From JBQCDV01 sp051960855 (lineage in GTDB: Bacteria > Actinomycetota > Actinomycetes > JAJZTN01): DNA of 14,636 bases. Positions 1 through 6,643 of this stretch are shown one piece after another. The DNA lies in the NCBI GenBank assembly GCA_051960855.1, contig JBQCDV010000241.1, positions 1 to 14,636 on the forward strand, read 5' to 3'. The position numbers and the translations under genes are program-made. Position 1 is the first letter of the stretch. Every line of letters starts with the position of its first letter. Below the pieces are notes generated by a model. The model was not told where the DNA came from, did not search any database, and saw nothing but the letters and a program-made list of their open reading frames with translations.

Positions 1-623
1 CCCCACTGCTTGTTGCCGGTGGCTGTCGTGGTGATCGCGAAGGTATAGGTGCCGTTGGCGACGATCGCACTGGTGAGGTCGATCGCGGCCCACGTGTTCG
101 ACGTCGTCGTGGCGACCGAGCCCGCGAGCGTCGAGCTGCGGGCCGGTGCGGTTGCGTAGGTGACCGTCGACTCCGTCCAGGAGCTGTCCGCCGACCACGC
201 CTGCAGGCCAAGAGTGTTGGAGGAGTAGCTGTAGAGCTGCAGCGTTACTTTGGCCGGGGGCGCGGTGAGGCCGGAGACGTTGAACCGCAGATAGCTGACC
301 ACCTCCGGTGTCGACGCTGAGGCAGCCTGGGCAGCCAGTACGTACTTGCTGCCGAAGTTGGTCGTCGGCTGGTCCGAGCGCACGTAGGCGTCGGCGTTCG
401 GCGCGATGGCGGTCACCCCCGTGGCCGCCACGGCGCCCTCGAGACCCATCCGTCCCTCCGCCACCGTCAGCAGCGGAGCGAGCAGCGCTAGCGACGCGCC
501 CACGGCGGCCGCCCGCCTGCGCGAGACGGTCTGGTGGTGACGCGGGCGTGTGCCGCTGGCCGCCGCCTTGGTACCGCTGGTACCGCTGGGGCCCCTCGAG
601 AGGCGGGGGAGACGGAATCTCAT
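1..623 (-). CDS. Secreted CBM96/DNRLRE-domain protein (3' end missing)
   Basis: I translated this frame by hand: 207 codons from ATG at 623-621 to the window edge with no stop, so the C-terminus lies outside. Residues 1-37 are basic and Ser/Gly-rich and end in RRR; residues 38-53 are hydrophobic (AVGASLALLAPLL), which reads as a long signal peptide. From about residue 72 the sequence follows the DNRLRE/CBM96 pattern: PNADAYVRSD, TNFGSKYVL, a YLRFNVSGL strand and a KVTLQLYSYS strand. This fold is a beta-sandwich found in secreted polysaccharide-active proteins, where it binds glycans. A GGAG lies 9 bases before the ATG, and the start is only 5 bases after the stop of the GT-C gene, so it is the last visible gene of the operon. 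Further domains, possibly catalytic, may follow outside the window. The domain call is firm; the ligand is unknown. Confidence 0.8.
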   Translation of the reverse strand, partial: MRFRLPRLSRGPSGTSGTKAAASGTRPRHHQTVSRRRAAAVGASLALLAPLLTVAEGRMGLEGAVAATGVTAIAPNADAYVRSDQPTTNFGSKYVLAAQAASASTPEVVSYLRFNVSGLTAPPAKVTLQLYSYSSNTLGLQAWSADSSWTESTVTYATAPARSSTLAGSVATTTSNTWAAIDLTSAIVANGTYTFAITTTATGNKQW

Positions 624-628
624 GGTGA

Positions 629-2410
629 TCAGCTCCGGTGCTGTTCAGTCGGGTGGATCACGCGCCAGATGGTGGCGCTGTCGAGCCCGGTGCCGAAGGC
701 CATGACCGGGCGGGCGTGGGTGAGGGCGGCGCCCAAGGTCGGGTACTGCGCCTTGGTCTCCTGGCTCGGCTTGCCGTCGAGCGTCATATGCAGCGACATC
801 TCGTCCTGCCGTGTGAGGACGATGTAGTCGATGGCCTTCCACTGCGGGTCGGCGGGCAGCTTGACGCCGGGGTCGACGTCGAGCTTGGTGAACCAGACGA
901 CCCGCTTCTGGTCGTAGCCGCTGCGGACGAGGTCGACCCAGAACGCGTCGTCGACGACGACGAGGTGGGACGGGTCGACGTTCTGGCGCACCCACGCGAG
1001 CGCCGACGCGGCGCTGGCGTCGCGGTCGTTGTGCCAGAGGTCATGGAGCCGCGAGCGCCACGGGGCGTCGACAGCCGACATTCCGAGGAGAACCACGACG
1101 ACGACGGCGCCGCGGACGACGGTGGTTCCCGCGAGGTTCGTCCACCTCGGCACCGGACGACGCAACAGGCGGCCAGGTTGCAGCACGCTGCGCCGCCCGG
1201 GCCGGTCCTCCACCAGCGTGCGGACCCAGCCGACAGTGAGCAGCTGTGGCGGCAGTTGCGGCCGTGCGGCCTGCCAGGCGACGTCCAGAACGCCGGCGAT
1301 CGTCAGGGCTGCGAAGGGGATCATTGCGACGACGAAGGGGTACGGGAGGTAGCCGCTGCGCAGCAGCTCGGCGGCCTGGATCCCGAACGCCAGCGCGACG
1401 GCGCGCGTGCGGCGCAGCAGCAGCCCGGGGATCAGAGCGAGCAACGCGACCGTCGGCAGGACAGGGTCGAGCGCGACCCAGCTGGAGGTGACCGCGTGCG
1501 CCGCAGTGTGCGGGTCGAAGATGCTGCCGCTGCCCTGCCGCTCGAACAGCTGCCAGCGGATCGCCCACTCGAGGCTGACGTGGCCTGGCCCGTCGAGCAG
1601 CTCGTTCTTGATGAGGGCGTACAGCGGGTAGGCGGCGCCGATCGCGACCAGGGTGGTGCCGAAGACGGTGGCCACGAACCGCCGGTTGCGGCGGTCGCTG
1701 CACTGGAAGAGCAGCACCACCACGGCCGGCAGGAACAGCAGCGCCGTCTCCTTGGTCAGCACGGCGATGGCGAAGCAGACGGCACTTCCCGCCGCCGACA
1801 GCAGGGACCGCCGCGGCGCGGCCGCGAGCAGGAACGCCGCGAGCAGCCAGGGGGTGACGAGGTTGTCCAGCAGGGCCGTCCGCGTGAAGTACACCGACAG
1901 GGGGCTGAGGGCGAACATCAGCACCGTGAGGGCCGCCATCACCCGGGTCATGCGCAGCCGCAGGGCCAGGGCGTAGAGCAGCACGACCGACACGACCTTC
2001 GCCAGCACCATGAGCTCACGCACAGCGGCGACGGCATACGGCGCGGAGTTGAACGCGTCGGTGAGCCAGGTCCAGAGGGCGATCTGGACGGTGCCCAGCG
2101 GCGGGTGCGCGTACCAGTAGGTGTAGTGGCCCAGCGTGTGCTCGGTCTGGAGCGCCCACGCATACGCGGTGTAGGTGCCCTCGTCATCGAAGCGGGCGGG
2201 TGAGGTGTACATCCCCCGCACATGCACCACGTAGGCGATCACTGAGAGGACCGCGACCACGGCGACGTCGACGGCTTGGGACCGCAGGAACGTGCCGATC
2301 GCTTGGACCTTGGCGTCGACGCGTTCGCGGGTGGTCGGGCGAACTGCTCGCTCGAGGGCTTCGAGGTCGAGGTCGAGGTCGAGCGGCTGCAGACCGGTGT
2401 CGTAGCTCAC
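629..2410 (-). CDS. GT-C membrane glycosyltransferase (GT39/ArnT-like)
   Basis: A 593-residue multi-pass membrane protein. After a cytoplasmic N-terminus (1-45) there is TM1 (about 47-65), then an external loop with RFDDEGTY (D75, D76, E77), matching the acidic loop-1 motif of GT-C enzymes that take sugars from polyprenyl-phosphate donors. Further helices span about 130-380, with FTRTALLDN (175-183) and LTKETALLF (218-226) typical of PMT/ArnT-like families. A last helix (about 432-445) precedes a soluble C-terminal domain (450-593). The frame stays open upstream to 2887, but that part overlaps the GT2 gene and has no family resemblance. GTG 2410-2408 is preferred: GGGGAA at 2421-2416 is 5 bases upstream, and it overlaps the GT2 stop as GTGA, implying translational coupling. 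Inferred role: transferring a polyprenyl-linked sugar to an acceptor outside the membrane. Donor sugar and acceptor are not readable. Confidence 0.85.
   Translation of the reverse strand: MSYDTGLQPLDLDLDLEALERAVRPTTRERVDAKVQAIGTFLRSQAVDVAVVAVLSVIAYVVHVRGMYTSPARFDDEGTYTAYAWALQTEHTLGHYTYWYAHPPLGTVQIALWTWLTDAFNSAPYAVAAVRELMVLAKVVSVVLLYALALRLRMTRVMAALTVLMFALSPLSVYFTRTALLDNLVTPWLLAAFLLAAAPRRSLLSAAGSAVCFAIAVLTKETALLFLPAVVVLLFQCSDRRNRRFVATVFGTTLVAIGAAYPLYALIKNELLDGPGHVSLEWAIRWQLFERQGSGSIFDPHTAAHAVTSSWVALDPVLPTVALLALIPGLLLRRTRAVALAFGIQAAELLRSGYLPYPFVVAMIPFAALTIAGVLDVAWQAARPQLPPQLLTVGWVRTLVEDRPGRRSVLQPGRLLRRPVPRWTNLAGTTVVRGAVVVVVLLGMSAVDAPWRSRLHDLWHNDRDASAASALAWVRQNVDPSHLVVVDDAFWVDLVRSGYDQKRVVWFTKLDVDPGVKLPADPQWKAIDYIVLTRQDEMSLHMTLDGKPSQETKAQYPTLGAALTHARPVMAFGTGLDSATIWRVIHPTEQHRS
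2361..2383. repeat. TCGAGG hexamer repeat inside the GT-C gene
   Basis: Three full TCGAGG units and a partial fourth lie in the N-terminal coding region. On the minus strand they encode alternating Asp-Leu residues (DLDLDLE, near residues 11-17) in the cytoplasmic tail. The hexamer keeps the frame, so changes in copy number would alter only the acidic tail length. Confidence 0.8.
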
Positions 2411-3702
2411 AGCAGTTCCCCGTCCTGGCTCTGTGCCGCAGCGGTCGGTGCCATCGCGCCCGCGACCGGCAGGTGAGCGCCGACGTGCTCGGTCTTCTCC
2501 CAGCCGCGCACACCGCGCAGCTCGCGCACGGCGGCACGGACCGCCGCCGCTGCCAGGACGAGCTGGTAGGGGAGGGTGCCGAGCAGGAGCTTGACGTAGT
2601 CGCGCAGCCGCACGCGCTCGCCGAAGACTCGGCCGAACTCCCGCAGGCCGGCCACCTCGATGGCGACCATCACGGCGGTCGGGAGCAGCGGCGCGAAGGT
2701 CGCGAGCACGAAGGCATCGGGTGCCTTGAGGAGGAGCATCGTGAGGATCGCGCAGGGGATCATCACGCCGGCGATGGCCTGGGCGAACGGCATCGACAGC
2801 AGGTAGACAGCCATGAGCCGCTGCGCACGCGTGGGCAGTCGCCGCCACTCGCCCTTGCGCAGCACCTGCAGGTAGCCCTGGTTCCAACGGGTGCGCTGCT
2901 TGTACAGCCCGCGCAGCGTGGGCGGAGTCTCTTCACGGGTGGCCAGCTCGGGGTCGAAGGCGACGCTGACGCGTGCGCCCCAGCTGCTCAGCCGGACACC
3001 GAGCTCGCAGTCCTCGGCCAGGCAGTCGGGGTCCCACCCGCCGGCCTTGCGAAGCAGATCGGCGCGAGCGAAGACGGTGTTGCCGCCCAGGGGGATGAAG
3101 CGTGCCCGGGCATGGAAGTGCAGCCGCGAGGAGAACCAGAAGAAGTACTCCAGCACGTTGCGCAGCGACCACCACGAGGTGCGGAAGTTCATCAGCTGCA
3201 CGCCGCCCTGCACCACGTGCGCGCGGTCCTTGCGGAACACCGCGTCGACGTGACGCAGCAGCGTGGTCGCGACCTGGTCCTCCGCGTCGACGACGCCGAT
3301 GATGTCGCCCGCGCACGCCGGCAGGGCGGCGTTCAGGGCTCGTGGCTTGTTCTTCTTCTCGTGGTCGTCGACGACGACGGTGACGCGCGGGTCGGCCTCC
3401 GCGAGGGACCGCGCGACCGCGGCGGTGCCCTCGTCGTCATCGCCCACGATGACGAGGACCTCGAACCGCGGGTGGTCCTGCAGGAGCAGACGGTTCACCG
3501 TCGAGGCGAGGACGCGCTCCTCGTGCCGCGCCGGCACGAGGAGGGAGAACGACAGCCGCGGGGAGTCGGGCTCGGGGAAGGCGGTCTCCGCTGCGGCCTC
3601 TGGCACACGCCACGAGTCGACCATCCACATGACCGTCGACAGGGCGACGACGAAGAGGACGGCGGTCATCAGCAGATAGCCGCCCAGCAGCACGGCGTTC
3701 AC
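2407..3702 (-). CDS. Membrane GT2 glycosyltransferase, processive-type motifs
   Basis: A 431-residue protein with one N-terminal helix (about 4-27), a cytosolic GT2 domain (about 50-290) and about four C-terminal helices (297-325, 330-352, 368-390). All landmark GT2 motifs are present: VPARHEE (56-62), VGDDDEG (86-92), KNKPRALNA (117-125), DAED (139-142), AED (229-231) and Q-R-T-R-W (269-273). The D, DxD-like, ED, QxxRW set is that of cellulose, chitin, hyaluronan and poly-GlcNAc synthase-like enzymes, which extend a chain from a nucleotide-sugar donor and may export it. At 431 residues it lacks a PilZ or other accessory domain. Start GTG 3702-3700 overlaps the stop of the fusion gene by GTGA and has GAGG 7 bases upstream; the open frame up to 3759 falls inside the neighbour and is not used. 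Substrate is unknown. A lipid-glycan GT2 rather than a true polymerase is possible. Confidence 0.88.
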   Translation of the reverse strand: MNAVLLGGYLLMTAVLFVVALSTVMWMVDSWRVPEAAAETAFPEPDSPRLSFSLLVPARHEERVLASTVNRLLLQDHPRFEVLVIVGDDDEGTAAVARSLAEADPRVTVVVDDHEKKNKPRALNAALPACAGDIIGVVDAEDQVATTLLRHVDAVFRKDRAHVVQGGVQLMNFRTSWWSLRNVLEYFFWFSSRLHFHARARFIPLGGNTVFARADLLRKAGGWDPDCLAEDCELGVRLSSWGARVSVAFDPELATREETPPTLRGLYKQRTRWNQGYLQVLRKGEWRRLPTRAQRLMAVYLLSMPFAQAIAGVMIPCAILTMLLLKAPDAFVLATFAPLLPTAVMVAIEVAGLREFGRVFGERVRLRDYVKLLLGTLPYQLVLAAAAVRAAVRELRGVRGWEKTEHVGAHLPVAGAMAPTAAAQSQDGELL

Positions 3703-6386
3703 GCGCTCACCTCGACGTCGGTCGACGTGCGGGCAAGCTCGGCGATCCGGTCGGCCCACGAGAAGTCGGGCGTGGCCAGCCCCCGGCTGCGGATGTTCGT
3801 CAGCGCCGCGGCCAGGATCGCCTTCTCCTTGCGGCGCAGCTCCTGGTAGTCGTCGACACCGATGACGATCGACGGCGCCATCTGCCGGAACGGCGGGAAG
3901 CCGTAAGCGTCGTCGGTGTTCTCGATGAGGGTGCGGAGGGTCTCGTCGTAGGGAAGGTCGACGAGCTCGTGCTCACCCCGCTCGATGACGAACAACTCGC
4001 TGACCTGCGTCGTGCGCTGCAGCTGGCAGTCGACGAGACGGTCGACGACGTACTTCGGCGGCGGCACGAGCCGCTGTGTCAGGGAGTTCACCCCCATGAT
4101 CGGGATGTTCATCCCGGCCAGCGCCATGCCGATGCCGCGCCCCTCCTTTGAGTGCAGCCGGCTCTGCAGCCGCAGGCGCCGCCATTCGGCGGCTGTGAGG
4201 TCGCCGACCTGGACGGCGCGGAGCGTGTGGTGGCTGATGGTGAGGGGCTTGGGGAAGCACATCGCCTCGGCCGTCGGCGACACGATCGTCATGTCGTCGG
4301 ACAGGAAGCGGGCGCCGTGCTCGCGCAGCAGCCGCAGCACCGTGCCGGTCTTGCCGGTGTCCGTGCGCGCCGACAGGAGGATGCCCTGGCCGTCGAGCTC
4401 GAGGCACGCCGAGTGCAGCAGGATCACGCCGCGCTCGACCGCGATGAAGCGGAGCAGCGCCTCGATCACGTTGGTGTACAAGACATGTGGCGAGTTCGCG
4501 AGGGCACGCGAACACGTCACCCGCACCGGTTCGCCGATCTCGACGCGGAAGTTCGCGCCGAGTCGCCCGAGGTGCTCCTGGTAGCTCAGTGCCGGCGGCG
4601 AGACGTACTGCGTCATCACCGCGCGCCGCCGCGGTCGCCAGTCGCCGACGTTGCCGACGCGGATCGCGAGGTCGACGTCCTGGCCCACCCACTGGGCGCG
4701 GAAGTACTCCAGCTCCCGCAACGGGACCTGCGAGCCGACGGTCGCAATGCCGTCGATGCTGTAGCGGTAGGGCAGATACCCCTGCGAACGCCGCTGCACC
4801 GGCTGTGGCTGCGTGGGCAGGTGCGGCACTGGCGGAGGCGCCTCGTCGACAGGGGAATGCTCCAGGTGGCTCGTCAGGTCGGGGACCGGCCGGAGCGACG
4901 GCAGGTGCACGACCAGACGCATCGGGTCCTTCGCGGGACCGGGCAGCTCCGGCGCCAGCTCGAGGGCAGGCGTGGTCAGGTCGATGACGGTCGGTGCAGG
5001 TGCTGGCTCCGTGGGCTGAGGCACAGGCGTCACCTCCGGCGCCGGTGCGTAGATCGCGGAGTCGACCACGACGAACCGGGCGAGGAACAGCAGCGCGAGG
5101 GTGATGAAGTTGCCGACCAGCACGCCGAGTCCCAGCACCTCGACGAGCAGGGCGAGCAGCGGCAGCCGCAGCAGCAGCGCGAGGTGGTTCACGAGGGCGA
5201 AGCGGACGCCGCGTCCAACGACGGATCCAGGCTTCGTCCCGCGGAAGACCATCGCTTCCGTGAGGCTGAAGTTCCAGGCGGTCGAGACCTCGGTCGCGAG
5301 GATTGCGCCAACCAGGTAGTGGTGGTTCCACTGCTGGGAGAAGAGCCAGAGCGCGGCCTCGTTGACGGCAAGGCCGCTGGCGCCGACGAGGCCGAAGGTC
5401 AGCAGCCGCAGCATCCGCTGCACCGGGTCGACGGTGGAGGAGCGCTTGACCTGGTCCTTGAGAACACCCAGCCGCAACCGCGCCAGGTGCCGCAGGTAGC
5501 GGACGCCCTCCTGTGCCGAGGCCTTGCTCGTGTCGGCCAGCCTGGTGCCGAAGGTGAAGGGCACCTCGGCGACCCGGAGGGGGTGCTGCCGCACGGCGAT
5601 CTCGAGGAGGACCTTGAAACCCAGCGGGTTGAGCCGGTCGAGGTCCAGAGCGGCCAGCCGCACAGCGAACAGGCCCGACATCGGGTCGGAGATGCGGGCG
5701 AGCCGGCTGGGGAAGAGGGCCTTGGCCAGCTTGGTGCTCAGGCCCGACACGACGCGGCGGTAGCCACCGGCGAGACCGCTGGCCTCACCGCCCTCGACGT
5801 AGCGCGTCCCGACGACGAGGTCGAGGCGGCGCGCCTGTCCGATCGCGACCATCCGGGTGGCCACCTCGGGCGGGTGCTGCAAGTCGGCGTCCATAACGAC
5901 GGCCCACGACCCGCGCGCCTGCCGCAGCCCAGCGACGACGGCCCCAGCGAGGCCCCCGCTCCGGTGCTCCAGCGGACGGTGCAGGAGGCGAACGGCCAGT
6001 CCGCACACGCGAGCAGCGCGCCGGATCGCCTCGGGCGTCTGGTCGGTGCTGTCATCGACGAAGAGGACCTCGAGTGGGATTTCGCCTGCTGCCTCGGCGA
6101 TGGCGTGGAGCAGCGCCGCGACGCCGGACTCCTCGTTGCGCGTGGGAATCAGGACGGTGAACCACGCGGCTGTGCCGGGCGGCAGGGTGGTGATGTCTTC
6201 GGCGCCGATGGGGTCGGCGGCGAGGGTGCCCCTCTGGCCGGTATCCGTCGTCAGCGTGCTGTCGCGGACGAGCCCGTCCGCGCCCCGGGTCGGTGTTGAT
6301 CCGGGGTCAGGCGGCGTGGTCTGGCTGCGCTTCGCGGACGCAGCTCTGCGTCCGGGCGTTGGCGTGGAGATGCTGCTCTGGGTCAC
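3699..6386 (-). CDS. Fusion: DPM-like GT2 + GtrA membrane domain + HprK-like P-loop domain
   Basis: An 895-residue single frame with three parts. Residues 1-73 look disordered. Residues 75-310 are a DPM1/GtrB-like GT2 domain: LIPTRNEE (79-86), FVDDSTDQ (109-116), MDADLQHPPE (165-174) and SDPMSGLF (233-240). This family charges polyprenyl phosphate with Man or Glc from a nucleotide sugar at the inner membrane face. Residues about 325-445 hold four helices of GtrA type, a fold proposed to flip polyprenyl-P-sugar. Residues 446-530 are a Pro-rich linker. Residues about 535-870 resemble the C-terminal domain of HPr kinase/PEPCK-like proteins: LLHSACLELDGQGILL, then ARTDTGKTGT (673-682) as a P-loop, GARFLSDD (691-698) as the acidic motif, and RGIGM (750-754). 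GTG 6386-6384 follows GGGGG by 5 bases; frame further upstream is Arg-rich and overlaps the divergent gene. First two domains are sure; the kinase assignment is likely, its target unknown. Confidence 0.85.
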   Translation of the reverse strand: MTQSSISTPTPGRRAASAKRSQTTPPDPGSTPTRGADGLVRDSTLTTDTGQRGTLAADPIGAEDITTLPPGTAAWFTVLIPTRNEESGVAALLHAIAEAAGEIPLEVLFVDDSTDQTPEAIRRAARVCGLAVRLLHRPLEHRSGGLAGAVVAGLRQARGSWAVVMDADLQHPPEVATRMVAIGQARRLDLVVGTRYVEGGEASGLAGGYRRVVSGLSTKLAKALFPSRLARISDPMSGLFAVRLAALDLDRLNPLGFKVLLEIAVRQHPLRVAEVPFTFGTRLADTSKASAQEGVRYLRHLARLRLGVLKDQVKRSSTVDPVQRMLRLLTFGLVGASGLAVNEAALWLFSQQWNHHYLVGAILATEVSTAWNFSLTEAMVFRGTKPGSVVGRGVRFALVNHLALLLRLPLLALLVEVLGLGVLVGNFITLALLFLARFVVVDSAIYAPAPEVTPVPQPTEPAPAPTVIDLTTPALELAPELPGPAKDPMRLVVHLPSLRPVPDLTSHLEHSPVDEAPPPVPHLPTQPQPVQRRSQGYLPYRYSIDGIATVGSQVPLRELEYFRAQWVGQDVDLAIRVGNVGDWRPRRRAVMTQYVSPPALSYQEHLGRLGANFRVEIGEPVRVTCSRALANSPHVLYTNVIEALLRFIAVERGVILLHSACLELDGQGILLSARTDTGKTGTVLRLLREHGARFLSDDMTIVSPTAEAMCFPKPLTISHHTLRAVQVGDLTAAEWRRLRLQSRLHSKEGRGIGMALAGMNIPIMGVNSLTQRLVPPPKYVVDRLVDCQLQRTTQVSELFVIERGEHELVDLPYDETLRTLIENTDDAYGFPPFRQMAPSIVIGVDDYQELRRKEKAILAAALTNIRSRGLATPDFSWADRIAELARTSTDVEVSA

Positions 6387-6434
6387 AAGAGCCCCCGACA
6401 GGGTCCGAGCCGGACCAGCGCACAATCGTCGAGA

Positions 6435-6448
6435 GAGGGCTGGCCCTC
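6435..6448. promoter_or_regulatory. Perfect inverted repeat GAGGGC-TG-GCCCTC
   Basis: A 6+2+6 perfect inverted repeat about 50 bases before the start of the fusion gene, downstream of the candidate promoter at 6485-6513. It could be an operator, or an RNA hairpin in the leader of the glycosyltransferase operon. No T-run follows, so an intrinsic terminator is unlikely. Its symmetry is certain; its function is not. Confidence 0.35.
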
Positions 6449-6484
6449 CCCGCGCGATCGTGGTCGAACGCCGAGGTGACGGGA

Positions 6485-6513
6485 AACGTAACCCAGTCCG
6501 CGGAAAGGCACAA
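6485..6513 (-). promoter_or_regulatory. Candidate housekeeping promoter for the glycosyltransferase operon
   Basis: On the minus strand TTGTGC (6513-6508) and TACGTT (6490-6485) are separated by exactly 17 bases, and the -10 fits the actinobacterial TANNNT pattern. A start near 6478 would leave a leader of about 90 bases containing the 6435-6448 inverted repeat. The -35 matches TTGACA at only three positions, so this is a candidate. The whole 6387-6643 gap between the divergent genes holds no convincing small gene. Confidence 0.35.
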
Positions 6514-6597
6514 GGGTCCCCTCTGGTCATTTCGGTCGCGCTCCTGCATGCTGTCGAGCACCGGTTGAGCCCACATCCGCACGCTCGCGGGCTGCTG

Positions 6598-6612
6598 CCG
6601 ACGCTTCGTCGG
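6598..6612. promoter_or_regulatory. Inverted repeat CCGACG-CTT-CGTCGG upstream of the GH6 gene
   Basis: A perfect 6+3+6 inverted repeat ending 31 bases before the chosen GH6 start. It may be an operator or a leader hairpin. It does not match the CebR cellulose-operon box (TGGGAGCGCTCCCA), and I see no copy of that box in the gap. Confidence 0.3.
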
Positions 6613-6643
6613 AGGCGCCCCCTGGTGGCTGTGAGGTGTGGCC

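Noticed and set aside
2411..2887. N-terminal extension of the GT-C frame up to 2887
   Set aside because: It overlaps the GT2 coding sequence, is Arg/Ala/Pro-rich and unlike any GT-C N-terminus; GTG 2410 has a ribosome binding site and the GTGA overlap.
638..6299. Long plus-strand open frames (for example 638-2203, 2200-3849, 4152-6299) opposite the glycosyltransferase operon
   Set aside because: They are antisense shadows typical of high-GC genes: Arg/Gln/Glu/Asp-rich, without domains, and the minus-strand frames have clear families.
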